Assembly: GCF_900459405.1 (NCBI RefSeq)
Contig: NZ_UHFN01000007.1
Coordinates: 620,001 to 684,000 of the forward strand
Origin: Streptococcus hyointestinalis
Lineage (GTDB): Bacteria; Bacillota; Bacilli; Lactobacillales; Streptococcaceae
DNA length: 64,000 bases
Direction: 5' to 3'
In this document: positions 7,287-15,390 of the stretch, in pieces
How the letters are laid out: every line of letters starts with the position of its first letter
How positions within the stretch are numbered: the first letter of the stretch is position 1
The notes under the pieces: generated by a model
Seen by the model: the letters and a program-made list of their open reading frames with translations, nothing else
Databases searched by the model: none
Told to the model about the DNA's origin: nothing
Made by a program: the position numbers and the translations under genes

Positions 7287-7295
7287 GAGCTAGAG

Positions 7296-8801
7296 ATGGG
7301 AGTTATCCAAACGATTAAGAATTTCTTTACAAGGAGTAAGTACGTCATGACTGCACAGCATTTATCGGTGATTACAGACCACCCCAAAATCGCTATCACG
7401 CCCGAAGAGTATCACCGCATTTTGAAAAACCTGCTCTATTATCAGAGCAAGTGGGACGATATCAAATATCTGAACACAGAGGGCGAGACTAAGAAGCGCA
7501 AACGAAATCACTTGCCGATTGGTCGAACGGCTGCGAAAAAGATTGCTAGTCTGGTCTTTAATGAACAGGCTGAAATCAAGGTGGATGATAAGACTGCGAA
7601 TGCTTTTATTCAAGATCAGTTGCAAAACGATCGCTTCATCAAGAACTTTGAACGCTACTTAGAGAGCTGTTTGGCTTTGGGCGGGCTTGCTATGCGCCCT
7701 TACGTGGACGGTGATAAGGTGCGTGTAGCTTTCATCCAAGCGCCTGTCTTTTTCCCTCTGCAGTCCAATACTCAAGATGTCTCTAGTGCTGCTATCGTGA
7801 CTAAGACGGTCAAAAGCGAGGGCAACAAGAATAGATATTATACGCTTATCGAGTTTCACGAATGGGGCAAGGACGATAAGTACACTGTGACAAACGAGCT
7901 CTACAAGTCCAGTAGCCAGAATGTCGTGGGTGATAGAGTGCCACTTGCTGAACTCTACGAGGATTTGGAAGAGGTGGCAGAGCTAACGGACATGAGCCGT
8001 CCGCTCTTTACTTATCTGAAAACCCCAGGCATGAACAACAAGGACATTAACAGTCCCTTGGGTCTGTCTATTTTTGACAATGCCACGTCCACCATTGACT
8101 TCATCAATACGACTTATGATGAGTTTATGTGGGAAGTTAAGATGGGGCAGAGACGTGTTGCAGTGCCTGATACCATGATACGGATGAGCGTGCAGGGTGA
8201 AGGTGGTGACGTCAAGTTCATCAAGCGCTTTGAGTCTGAGCAGAATGTCTATCAAATGCTTGGCAAGGAGGATAGCAATGTCACTATTACCGACCTAACA
8301 ACGCCTATCCGCTCTGATGACTACATCACGGCTATCAATAAAGGGCTAAGCCTGTTTGAAATGCAGATAGGGGTATCTGCTGGTATGTTTACCTTTGACG
8401 GTAAGAGCATGAAGACAGCTACTGAGATTGTCTCAGAGAACTCTGACACTTACCAAATGCGTAACAGTATTGTCAGTTTAGTTGAGCAATCCCTAAAAGA
8501 GCTGATTATCTCCATGTTAGAGCTTGGGAAAGCCTATCAACTCTATAAAGGCAATATCCCAGACATGGACGCTATCAGCATTAACCTTGATGATGGTGTC
8601 TTTACTGATCGAAACGCTGAGCTTGATTACTGGATTAAGGTAGTTAACGCTGGCTTTGGTACTGATGTCATGGCTATTGAGAAAGTGCTCAACGTGACCT
8701 CTGAGAAAGCTAAGGAAATAAAGGCTGAAATTAGTGGCAATGCCATTGATAAGGCAAGTAGTGAGCGTAGCCCTGATGATGTGGGAGTGTATGGAGAGTG
8801 A
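7296..8801 (+). CDS. Phage portal protein, SPP1 gp6 type
   Basis: The 501-residue protein has the order and length of the SPP1/A118 portal family. The N-terminus is rich in charged residues, and a segment reading KKRKRNHLPIGRTAAKKIASLVFNE (residues 68-92; only partly quoted by families) is typical. A C-terminal helix bears FTDRNAELDYWIKVV. Twelve copies form the ring through which DNA enters and leaves the capsid. It lies 9 bases after terL and is followed directly by the minor head gene. Confidence 0.9.
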   Translation: MGVIQTIKNFFTRSKYVMTAQHLSVITDHPKIAITPEEYHRILKNLLYYQSKWDDIKYLNTEGETKKRKRNHLPIGRTAAKKIASLVFNEQAEIKVDDKTANAFIQDQLQNDRFIKNFERYLESCLALGGLAMRPYVDGDKVRVAFIQAPVFFPLQSNTQDVSSAAIVTKTVKSEGNKNRYYTLIEFHEWGKDDKYTVTNELYKSSSQNVVGDRVPLAELYEDLEEVAELTDMSRPLFTYLKTPGMNNKDINSPLGLSIFDNATSTIDFINTTYDEFMWEVKMGQRRVAVPDTMIRMSVQGEGGDVKFIKRFESEQNVYQMLGKEDSNVTITDLTTPIRSDDYITAINKGLSLFEMQIGVSAGMFTFDGKSMKTATEIVSENSDTYQMRNSIVSLVEQSLKELIISMLELGKAYQLYKGNIPDMDAISINLDDGVFTDRNAELDYWIKVVNAGFGTDVMAIEKVLNVTSEKAKEIKAEISGNAIDKASSERSPDDVGVYGE

Positions 8802-8805
8802 TTAG

Positions 8806-10524
8806 ATGGCTGATGACAAGAAGAAACCAATCAAGCTCAATGATGAGCAGCTTATGCTTGACGCTAGTCAGGTTGCAGACATCTATCATCAGCTTACTCT
8901 GGATCTATTTGACCAAGTTATAGACCGTATCAAAGAGCGTGGCTCTGCTAGTCTTGATGATAACCCCTACATTTGGCAACTAGAGAAAATGAATGAGATG
9001 GGGCTACTCAACGAGGATAACCTCAAGCTCATTTCAGACCGTTCAGGAATTGCCGAGGAACAGCTGAGGTATGTTATCCAAAACGAGGGTTATCAAATCT
9101 ACAAGAACACCAAAGAGCAACTATTAGAGGCTACTGGTGGTGATTTTGTGGCTAACAGCCTCATACAGACCAATCTTGCAGCTTATGTCAATCAGACTAT
9201 GGGAGATATTAACAACCTCATCAACACCACTCTACCCAAGAGTGTGTTAGGCGCTTATCAGTCCATCATCGAGGAAGCTACAGCAAAGGTGATAACGGGG
9301 CTAGCAACGTCAGATAAGGCTATTTCTGACACGGTCATGAAATGGGCTAAAAAAGGCTTTTATGGCTTTACAGATAGCCAAGGTAAGCACTGGCGAGCAG
9401 ATACCTATGCTAGGCAGGTCATCAAGTCTACGGCTTGGCGTGTCTATCGTGAGGTGAGGATGGCACCAGCTGAAGAGCTTGACATAGACACCTTTTACTA
9501 CTCTAAGAAAGCAACAGCCCGTGAGATGTGTGCTCCTTTGCAGCATAGGATAGTTACGACTGGAGTTGCTAGGACGGAGCAGGGCGAGCGTATTTATGCG
9601 CTGTCTGATTACGGCTATGGCACAGCTGGCGGTTGTCTAGGTATCAACTGTACGCATGAAGTCACGCCTTTTGTAGTCGGTGCTAACTATAAGCCTGATT
9701 TACCCGATGAACTAAAAAACTTAACAACTGAGCAGGCTATTGAAAATGCCAATGTACAGGCTAAACAAAGAGCCTTAGAGCGCTCTATCAGACAGTCCAA
9801 GGAGTTTTTGCATGTGGCTGAGAAATTGGGTGACAAAGAGCTGATAGACAAGTATAAGCACAAGGTCAGAATACAGCAGAGCGCTATGCGTGACTACCTC
9901 AAACAGCACCCATTCCTCCACCGTGACTATGCGAGGGAGAAATACTATGATGATCCTTATACCAAGGTTAAGAAAGATGTTGAGCTTAGGTCACGCCAGG
10001 AAAAAGTGACCAAGGAATATGAGCGAGCCAAGGAACTTTTAGGGGAAAAAGCACCAAAATCATTGTCAGAATTTAAGAAAATGGGATATAATAACACTAG
10101 AGGGTACAGGCAAGTATTGCTCAAGTCTGACTTGCAGGAACAAATCAACAACGGCGAGCTATCTTTGGTTATCAATCAGGACAAGCAAAATAGACACGCC
10201 AAGAACCACAAGGCCTATGCTGATTATGTCTCAAGCAACCAGAACAAAAATAAGCCGATACCTGGTTATATCACAGTAGACAATGATACTGTCCAGAAGA
10301 TTATCAATGACAATTACCTGGACGGTACCATAGTCAAGCGTCAGAAAGGGCAGTATAGCTCTATTATCAAGATTGACACTAAGAGTGGTGTTGCGTACAG
10401 TCGTTCAGACTTAGCTGGAGCTTATCCAACAGAAACGGATGAGTTTACTATCCACATTTCCAAATCAACTACTCACCTAGTGCCGAAAATGCCAAGCGAC
10501 AACAAAGAGGGAGGTACTCAATGA
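8806..10524 (+). CDS. Minor head protein with C-terminal toxin-50-like nuclease domain
   Basis: The protein has 572 residues. The first roughly 330 match phage minor capsid protein 2 (SPP1 gp7 position), including CTHEVTPFVVG. The C-terminal 130 or so residues differ: INQDKQNRHAKNHKAY, then GTIVKRQKGQYSSIIKIDT and HISKSTTHLVPKMP. This pattern matches the Barnase-EndoU-like RNase fold of bacterial toxin 50 domains, known from polymorphic toxins and from phage polyvalent proteins. Candidate catalytic residues are His in RHAKNH, Lys/Arg in VKRQKG and Ser/Thr near the end. Delivery with the virion is a plausible inference. Confidence 0.8.
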   Translation: MADDKKKPIKLNDEQLMLDASQVADIYHQLTLDLFDQVIDRIKERGSASLDDNPYIWQLEKMNEMGLLNEDNLKLISDRSGIAEEQLRYVIQNEGYQIYKNTKEQLLEATGGDFVANSLIQTNLAAYVNQTMGDINNLINTTLPKSVLGAYQSIIEEATAKVITGLATSDKAISDTVMKWAKKGFYGFTDSQGKHWRADTYARQVIKSTAWRVYREVRMAPAEELDIDTFYYSKKATAREMCAPLQHRIVTTGVARTEQGERIYALSDYGYGTAGGCLGINCTHEVTPFVVGANYKPDLPDELKNLTTEQAIENANVQAKQRALERSIRQSKEFLHVAEKLGDKELIDKYKHKVRIQQSAMRDYLKQHPFLHRDYAREKYYDDPYTKVKKDVELRSRQEKVTKEYERAKELLGEKAPKSLSEFKKMGYNNTRGYRQVLLKSDLQEQINNGELSLVINQDKQNRHAKNHKAYADYVSSNQNKNKPIPGYITVDNDTVQKIINDNYLDGTIVKRQKGQYSSIIKIDTKSGVAYSRSDLAGAYPTETDEFTIHISKSTTHLVPKMPSDNKEGGTQ

Positions 10525-10703
10525 AATTATGGGAATATGTAGATAAAACAGTCCGCTTAGTATTAGTTGATGGTACTTCGGTGACTGGTAAAGTGATAGA
10601 TTGGTATGACGGATTTGATTTAGATGGTGATGATGAAATCGTCATAGAATTTCAGTCATACCCTGAAAGTAGTATTAAGCAAATTGAAGTTATCAGCACT
10701 TAG
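10521..10703 (+). CDS. Sm-like (LSM) fold small phage protein
   Basis: The protein has 60 residues, and its ATG overlaps the preceding stop. The sequence WEYVDKTVRLVLVDGTSVTGKVIDWYDGFD reads as the first strands of an Sm/LSM beta-barrel, with the Sm1-like Asp-Gly turn. Small LSM-domain proteins occur at this place in streptococcal phages. The role is unknown. Translational coupling to the toxin-tailed head protein makes an accessory or antidote role worth testing. The first downstream terminator overlaps its last codons. Confidence 0.6.
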   Translation: MKLWEYVDKTVRLVLVDGTSVTGKVIDWYDGFDLDGDDEIVIEFQSYPESSIKQIEVIST

Positions 10704-10722
10704 TTAGACTAGGTGCTTTTCT
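10695..10722 (+). terminator. Intrinsic terminator inside head operon (1)
   Basis: AGCACTTAG-TTAGA-CTAGGTGCT forms a 9-bp stem (one T-G pair) followed by TTTTCTT. It lies over the end of the LSM gene, in the middle of the structural operon. Confidence 0.65.
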
Positions 10723-10751
10723 TAATTCAAAAATCGTCAAAAACTATATTA

Positions 10752-10778
10752 AGCATTCGAGTAATCGAGTGCTTTTTT
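10752..10778 (+). terminator. Intrinsic terminator inside head operon (2)
   Basis: AGCATTCGA-GTAA-TCGAGTGCT is a 9-bp stem (one T-G pair) with a 4-base loop and TTTTT directly after. It is the second terminator within 60 bases, between head genes. Confidence 0.75.
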
Positions 10779-10800
10779 GCTACAAAAAATTTGGAGGAAA

Positions 10801-11028
10801 ATGATGGAAGAAGCAAAAAAACAGGTTGTGATTTTCTGTAAGAACGGTGAAACACTGCTGTTTGATGAAGTCGCTAATTTTGGAGACTCTATTGACTACA
10901 TAGCATTTACCTATGTTGGAAAATCAACAAACGATGCTAAGGTTGCATGTTTTAATATCAGTAATATCGCTGGTTACTCTATATCAAAAGCGGTTTTAGA
11001 TGAGTATTACGCTGAAGAAGATGACTAG
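10801..11028 (+). CDS. Hypothetical phage protein (75 aa)
   Basis: The ATG at 10801 or 10804 follows GGAGGA; an in-frame upstream TTG at 10777 lies in the preceding terminator and is rejected. The product begins MMEEAKKQVVIFCKNGETLLFDEV and ends in acidic DEYYAEEDD. No family is recognised. It stands alone between a double terminator and the scaffold gene. Confidence 0.6.
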   Translation: MMEEAKKQVVIFCKNGETLLFDEVANFGDSIDYIAFTYVGKSTNDAKVACFNISNIAGYSISKAVLDEYYAEEDD

Positions 11029-11114
11029 GAATGTTAATCTTATATTTGCCCTGGATATGGCGTAAAAGTGTCTGTATTTCAGTCCCTCGTGACGTAAAAC
11101 AAAGGAGTTAAGAC

Positions 11115-11693
11115 ATGAGTCTTAAACGTGAGATGTTGGTGGACGCAGGTATTACAGATAATGCTGTGCTAGATAATATCATGCAAGCGTACGGTGCAGG
11201 TATTGAAAATGCAAAGTCACAGGTTAAGTCTGAGTTACAGGCAGAAAACGACAGCTTGAAAGAACAGCTTGAGCAACAAACAAAGACTATCAAGGACTTG
11301 CAGGACAAAGAGGGTGTCAGTGCTGAACTGAAGCAGCAGCTAGATGACATCAAAAACCAGTTTGACACCTACAAGACAGATAGTGAATCTAAGCTTGCTC
11401 AAGTGCAAAAAACAAACGCTGTGGCACTTGCTTTGAAAGATGTAGGGGCGCACAACTCAGAGGATTTGATGAAGTTCATCGACCTAGACAAAATCGAGCT
11501 AGGCGAAGACGGCAAGCCTATGCTTGATGAGACTATCAATGGTTTGAAAGAGTCTAGTCCTTATCTTTTCCAATCGCAAGATGGACCACAGTCCAACCCT
11601 AAATTTTTTGTAGGAGGTAACCCTGCCGCTGACGGCGGAGATAATCTCAGTGCAGAAGACAAAGCCTTATTTGCAGGCTTTGATAGTGTGTAA
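11115..11693 (+). CDS. Phage scaffolding protein (GP20-like)
   Basis: The 192-residue acidic protein has a long coiled coil (residues 30-100, rich in Gln, Glu and Lys). A C-terminal segment typical of GP20/DUF4355 scaffolds ends PKFFVGGNPAADGG. It starts after AAAGGAG and directly precedes the major capsid gene. It would guide prohead assembly and then leave the particle. Confidence 0.82.
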   Translation: MSLKREMLVDAGITDNAVLDNIMQAYGAGIENAKSQVKSELQAENDSLKEQLEQQTKTIKDLQDKEGVSAELKQQLDDIKNQFDTYKTDSESKLAQVQKTNAVALALKDVGAHNSEDLMKFIDLDKIELGEDGKPMLDETINGLKESSPYLFQSQDGPQSNPKFFVGGNPAADGGDNLSAEDKALFAGFDSV

Positions 11694-11721
11694 TTCAAAA
11701 TAAAGAAAAGAGGTAACTCAC

Positions 11722-12546
11722 ATGGTCGTAAACTACGCAGCTAAATTTGATACTAAGGTGGATGAGCGCTTTACCAAAGAAGCCCTCTCAACTGGCATTA
11801 TCAACCAAGATTTTGATTTCACAGGCGTTGACACAGTCAAGGTCTATTCAGTCCCGACATCAGGAATGAACGACTACAAGACGACAGGGCAGAACCGCTA
11901 CGGTACAGCTGAGGAACTTGGTAACACCGTTCAAACTATGGTGCTCAAGAAAGACCGTTCTTTCACTTTCACCATTGACAAAAAATCTGAACAAGACACT
12001 AATGGTGTCATGGAGGCAGGTAAAGCTCTTGCACGCCAGCTCTCAGAAGTTGTTATCCCAGAAGTTGATACCTATCGTTTTGCAACTATCGTAGCTGGTG
12101 CAGCCCCTGAACACATCAAGACAGCAGCAATCACCAAAGATGACGCTTATGAGGCAGTCCTAGATGGTCAGGTAGCTCTTACAGACGCACTCATCCCAAC
12201 AGCAGGCCGTGTCTTGCATGTATCTCCTAAGTTCTACAAACTTATCAAACTTGACTCAACCTTTGTGAAAAACTCTGACCTTGGTCAAGAAATCACAATC
12301 AAAGGTCAAGTAGGTATGATTGATGGCTTGCCAGTTGTCCTTACACCTACATCACGCTTGCCACAAAATGTAGAGTTCATTATCGCTCATCCTGTGGCGA
12401 CTACATCTCCTGTTAAGCTGGAAGATTACAAGATCCATGACAACCCACCAGGAATTAACGGTAAACTTGTTGAGGGTCGTATCCGTTATGACGCTTTTGT
12501 TCTTGACAACAAGAAAAAAGCTATCTACGTTCACAAATCAGCGTAA
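11722..12546 (+). CDS. Major capsid protein
   Basis: The 274-residue protein lies immediately after the scaffold gene. The N-terminus MVVNYAAKFDTKVDERF and the central DRSFTFTIDKKSEQDT plus VIPEVDTYRF are typical of lactococcal and streptococcal phage capsid subunits with the HK97 fold. It forms the icosahedral shell. It is preceded by AAAAGAGGTAAC. Codon use looks highly optimised, as expected of an abundant protein. Confidence 0.88.
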   Translation: MVVNYAAKFDTKVDERFTKEALSTGIINQDFDFTGVDTVKVYSVPTSGMNDYKTTGQNRYGTAEELGNTVQTMVLKKDRSFTFTIDKKSEQDTNGVMEAGKALARQLSEVVIPEVDTYRFATIVAGAAPEHIKTAAITKDDAYEAVLDGQVALTDALIPTAGRVLHVSPKFYKLIKLDSTFVKNSDLGQEITIKGQVGMIDGLPVVLTPTSRLPQNVEFIIAHPVATTSPVKLEDYKIHDNPPGINGKLVEGRIRYDAFVLDNKKKAIYVHKSA

Positions 12547-12557
12547 GGAGGTAAGTA

Positions 12558-12800
12558 ATGGCTAGAAAGAAAGCTGAGGAAACCACAGAGGAAGTGGTGG
12601 AAACACAAGAAGTAGCTGAGGAAACCACAGAGGAAGTGGTGGAAACACAAGAAGTAGCTGAGGAAACCACAGAGGAAGTGGTGAGACCAGTTTCTACTAA
12701 AAAGTCAGTTACTGTAACTAAGGGCGGGGTATCATTTACCCTGTCTGACCCTATCATGATTTCAGCCTTTGAAAATCAAGGCTATGAAGTGGAGGAATAA
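12558..12800 (+). CDS. Acidic repeat-bearing head-associated protein (80 aa)
   Basis: The protein has two parts. After MARKKA it consists of a 14-residue acidic repeat (AEETTEEVVETQEV) present twice and then partially. A small globular part follows, reading VTVTKGGVSFTLSDP. The ATG follows AAGGAGG. Placement right after the capsid gene suggests a capsid decoration or head-tail adaptor role, which is an inference. The repeat could change copy number between relatives. Confidence 0.6.
   Translation: MARKKAEETTEEVVETQEVAEETTEEVVETQEVAEETTEEVVRPVSTKKSVTVTKGGVSFTLSDPIMISAFENQGYEVEE
12573..12683 (+). repeat. Tandem 42-bp coding repeat, 2.6 copies
   Basis: Identical 42-bp units lie at 12573-12614 and 12615-12656, followed by 27 bases of a third at 12657-12683. 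Copies are identical at DNA level, which points to recent expansion. Confidence 0.9.
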
Positions 12801-12805
12801 ACTAA

Positions 12806-13003
12806 ATGGCAAAATTTAAAGCAACATCAAACGTGGTCTTTATCGTTGATGGTAAAGAACAAAGCTACGACAAAGACACTGAGTATGACATGGATGTCAA
12901 GACAGCTGATGAGCTGAACGCTAAAGGGCGAGTAACTCATCCAGAACTCAGTCCATTCTTTGAACGTATCAACGAAGAAAAAGCAGCAAAGGCGGACAAA
13001 TAA
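12806..13003 (+). CDS. Hypothetical head-region protein (65 aa)
   Basis: The protein starts at ATG 12806, five bases after the previous stop. It reads MAKFKATSNVVFIVDGKEQS, followed by DMDVKTADELNAKG. It is similar in style to small capsid-accessory or fibre-base proteins but I cannot name the family. A hairpin with a T-run lies across its end. Confidence 0.6.
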   Translation: MAKFKATSNVVFIVDGKEQSYDKDTEYDMDVKTADELNAKGRVTHPELSPFFERINEEKAAKADK

Positions 13004-13015
13004 CACCGCCTTTTT
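12991..13015 (+). terminator. Weak terminator-like hairpin in head operon
   Basis: GGCGG and CCGCC pair across a 10-base loop and are followed by TTTTTAATT. The stem is only 5 bp, so partial attenuation is more likely than a full stop. Confidence 0.5.
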
Positions 13016-13029
13016 AATTGGAGGTGGTT

Positions 13030-13422
13030 ATTATCGCTTACTTAACTCAAGATGAATTTAAAGAGCTTGGTTTTGACGAAGTAGAGGGTTTTGAAAAACT
13101 CGTAAAGAGGGCGGAGGTGTCCGTCAACCTCTTTCTTAATGGGTTCTATGACTTTGTAGAATTTGAAAAAGAGATTGAGCATAGAAAGAAAGCTGTCAAG
13201 CTAGCTACAGCTTTTCAGGTGTCTTATCTGGATACTAGTGGCATCCTGACAGCGGATGATAAACAATCGCTGTCTAGTATGTCTCTAGGACGAACGTCTG
13301 TCAGCTATCAGAATAGCGCTCACAGCGATTTGGAGAGTACTCGGTACAATCTATCTCTGGATGCGCTAAACATTCTTAGAAGCGCTGGATTTGGCTACAA
13401 GGGGGTCAGTTATGATAGATAA
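13030..13422 (+). CDS. Head-tail connector protein (probable non-AUG start)
   Basis: The frame gives IAYLTQDEFKELGFDEVEGF, a typical start of phage gp6-like DNA-packaging/connector proteins. No ATG lies near. The ribosome-binding site GGAGGTGG (13020-13027) sits correctly for ATT 13030 or ATC 13033. A TTG at 13018 lies before the site and a GTG at 13024 lies inside it. The coordinate given assumes ATT. The protein is about 130 residues and seals the portal to the tail. It overlaps the next gene. Confidence 0.75.
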   Translation: MIAYLTQDEFKELGFDEVEGFEKLVKRAEVSVNLFLNGFYDFVEFEKEIEHRKKAVKLATAFQVSYLDTSGILTADDKQSLSSMSLGRTSVSYQNSAHSDLESTRYNLSLDALNILRSAGFGYKGVSYDR

Positions 13423-13747
13423 GCGAACACTCATTGATACAGTGACCATCCAAAAGCCGTCAGATAAAAAGGACAGCTGGGGTAAGGTCATCCTAGAAGA
13501 CAAAATCACCCTTAGCCCTGTCCGCTTTGATAGGCAATTCAGTGTCCAAGGCACGCAAAATAACCGTAAGGAGAGCAAGCCTAGTGTTTTGTTTGTCTAT
13601 CCCCAATACTGCCCTGTGGTGCTTGATGATAGCTTTGAGAATGCTATTGTCAACGATGGCAAACGTGACTACAAAGTGACCGCCATCATCCCTGTTAGCT
13701 ATCCGCACAGGCAAAAAATTTTTTGTTATGAAGTGGAGTGTGTCTGA
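13412..13747 (+). CDS. Putative minor capsid protein 1 / head closure
   Basis: The protein has 111 residues with ATG 13412, after AAGGGGG; an upstream in-frame TTG is rejected. The sequence MIDKRTLIDTVTIQKP and the C-terminal FCYEVECV suit the phage Minor_capsid_1 family, located here in lactococcal and streptococcal phages. It likely forms the head-completion interface. The stop overlaps the next start. Confidence 0.72.
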   Translation: MIDKRTLIDTVTIQKPSDKKDSWGKVILEDKITLSPVRFDRQFSVQGTQNNRKESKPSVLFVYPQYCPVVLDDSFENAIVNDGKRDYKVTAIIPVSYPHRQKIFCYEVECV

Positions 13748-14106
13748 TGGGAACTACTGTATCGGTTAAAATCAACCTTAAAGGGATTGAGAAAAAAGTC
13801 AGTCCGCAAGCTTTTGCTAGAGGTCAGCTTGCTATTGCTAGTCAAATGAAGATGGATATGCAGCCTTTTATCCCACGAAAAAGCGGGGACTTGAGCGGTA
13901 GTGCTCAAGTCAGTCGTGATGGCGTCAAATATCCTGGTCCCTATGCAAGAGCACAATTTTACGGCTCTAGCTATAATAAAAAGCGGAGTTTTGTCTTTAA
14001 AAAATACACCACACCTGGAACAGGTAAGCGGTGGGATTTAAAGGCAAGCGCTAAACATTTGAAAGACTGGGAGCAGGTTGGTCTGAAAGCTATGGGAGTA
14101 AAATAA
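13747..14106 (+). CDS. Putative minor capsid protein 2
   Basis: The protein has 119 residues, and its ATG 13747 overlaps the preceding TGA. An internal PFIPRKSGDLSGSAQ followed by GPYARAQFYGS is the pattern of HK97 gp10-like/Minor_capsid_2 connector proteins. It acts in head-tail joining. It is basic, with many Lys and Arg in the C-terminal half. Confidence 0.72.
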   Translation: MGTTVSVKINLKGIEKKVSPQAFARGQLAIASQMKMDMQPFIPRKSGDLSGSAQVSRDGVKYPGPYARAQFYGSSYNKKRSFVFKKYTTPGTGKRWDLKASAKHLKDWEQVGLKAMGVK

Positions 14107-14504
14107 TGAAAAATATTGACTTTATAGAGCGCCTTAAGGATAAGATAAATGCTCTTAATTTGGCAATTGAAGCAAGATTAGATTATCTTGATGAAAAAGA
14201 AGGCTTGGTGATTTATGCCCTCCCTGGAGGTAAGGTTGAAGATGAGGACTTAGCAGGTACTCAGACAGTCAGCTTGCCTTACGAAATAGCCATTAAATCA
14301 CAAGACCAAGCTTTAAATAATGTCATCTTATGGCAAATCAATGCAGCGCTATCTAGTTTTGACTTGGACATTTCAAGCTCAAACGGCTCGTACACTTTTT
14401 TGAGTTTGACGGTGGAAGCACCGTCGCTAAATGACTTGGATGAACAGGGGTTCTATGTCTATCTGCTTGATGTGACTGCATTTTTAGAAATTGAAAGGAA
14501 ATAG
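14106..14504 (+). CDS. Tail terminator / minor capsid protein 3
   Basis: The 132-residue protein overlaps the previous stop by one base. The order after minor capsid 2 and before the major tail protein, the length and the motif LPYEIAIKSQDQ fit the Minor_capsid_3 tail-terminator group. It would cap the growing tail tube and join it to the head. Confidence 0.65.
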   Translation: MKNIDFIERLKDKINALNLAIEARLDYLDEKEGLVIYALPGGKVEDEDLAGTQTVSLPYEIAIKSQDQALNNVILWQINAALSSFDLDISSSNGSYTFLSLTVEAPSLNDLDEQGFYVYLLDVTAFLEIERK

Positions 14505-14507
14505 AAT

Positions 14508-14972
14508 ATGAAAAAAATGAAAAATGCTTTGCGTAAGCACTACATCGCACCGTATGATCCAGAACATCCAGATACCGTGCCAGAAGAAAGTGCTTATCTC
14601 TGGATTGCTAAAGGTGTCAAAGAGTCTGCACCAGAGAATGATGAAGATACAGATGATGCGGCTTATTTTGATGGTGATGGAACACCTGAAGAAATCGTCA
14701 TTAGTAAAAAACGTGGGCGCTCTTTTGAGGGACACCGAGACTATGGTGACGCTGCTCAAAATTATGTGGCTGATTTGGAAGACGCCATCGGTGACGAACT
14801 GCTTTGCTGGTACAAGGAAGTTCAAGCGGATGGCAAACAACTTAAAGAAGGTCCAGCTCGCCTGTCTGAAATTGAAATCGGTGACGGTGAAGCATCCGAA
14901 TTTGAAAGTATCAAATTTAAGATTACTTGGATAAAAAAACCAACGAAAAAAGCAGTTGTATCTGCATCCTAA
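14508..14972 (+). CDS. Major tail tube protein
   Basis: The 154-residue protein begins MKKMKNALRKHYIAPYDPEHP, preceded by GAAAGGAA. The position between the tail terminator and the tail-assembly chaperones, the size and the absence of membrane segments support a tail tube subunit. A strong terminator follows directly. Confidence 0.78.
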   Translation: MKKMKNALRKHYIAPYDPEHPDTVPEESAYLWIAKGVKESAPENDEDTDDAAYFDGDGTPEEIVISKKRGRSFEGHRDYGDAAQNYVADLEDAIGDELLCWYKEVQADGKQLKEGPARLSEIEIGDGEASEFESIKFKITWIKKPTKKAVVSAS

Positions 14973-14977
14973 TTCAT

Positions 14978-15007
14978 AAGCTGGCATTTAGCCAGCTTTT
15001 ATTTTTG
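14978..15007 (+). terminator. Intrinsic terminator after major tail gene
   Basis: AAGCTGGC-ATTTA-GCCAGCTT is a perfect 8-bp stem followed by TTATTTTT. Tail genes continue downstream, so it may set a high capsid/tube to low tail-tip ratio. Confidence 0.85.
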
Positions 15008-15027
15008 TAAAGAAGAGGTATGAGAAT

Positions 15028-15387
15028 ATGGTAGTCATTAAAAAACGCAGCAATATTATTCCGATTGATTTTGGAGAGTTTCAGCTTGAGTACAATGTCA
15101 ATGATAAAGGTGTCAATAACCTTGAAAAGTATACCGAAAATCTCAAGAAAGAATGGGACAACATTCAAAAATTACCAGATAAGGAAGCACAAAAAGCAGG
15201 TTATGACCTTGTCAAGAAAAATTGGGTTGACTTGTTTGGCGAAGAAGCATTTACACAAGTTTACGCCCTGGCTGGCGATGACAGTGTCATTGCTCTAGAT
15301 TATCTCATGCAGACGTTGATTGGTATTCCTAAAGAGTATGAGTCCCGCAACTCTGCAGATGTCATCAAGAAGTATTTGGAAGATTAG
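15028..15387 (+). CDS. Tail assembly chaperone
   Basis: The 119-residue protein begins MVVIKKRSNIIPIDFGEFQLEYN. It lies between the tail tube and the Gp15 gene, immediately before the tape measure region, where long-tailed phages encode paired assembly chaperones. It ends 3 bases before the next ATG in a different frame. I see no convincing slippery site for the frameshift used by many phages here. Confidence 0.68.
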   Translation: MVVIKKRSNIIPIDFGEFQLEYNVNDKGVNNLEKYTENLKKEWDNIQKLPDKEAQKAGYDLVKKNWVDLFGEEAFTQVYALAGDDSVIALDYLMQTLIGIPKEYESRNSADVIKKYLED

Positions 15388-15390
15388 CCT

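Noticed and set aside
12573..12683. CRISPR-like array
   Set aside because: Units are contiguous with no spacers and are in-frame coding repeats. No CRISPR array or cas gene was seen in the window.
14484..14987. A 167-codon minus-strand frame over the major tail gene
   Set aside because: It is a shadow of the tail gene. Its composition is Phe/Cys-rich and unlike a real protein, and it has no start signal.
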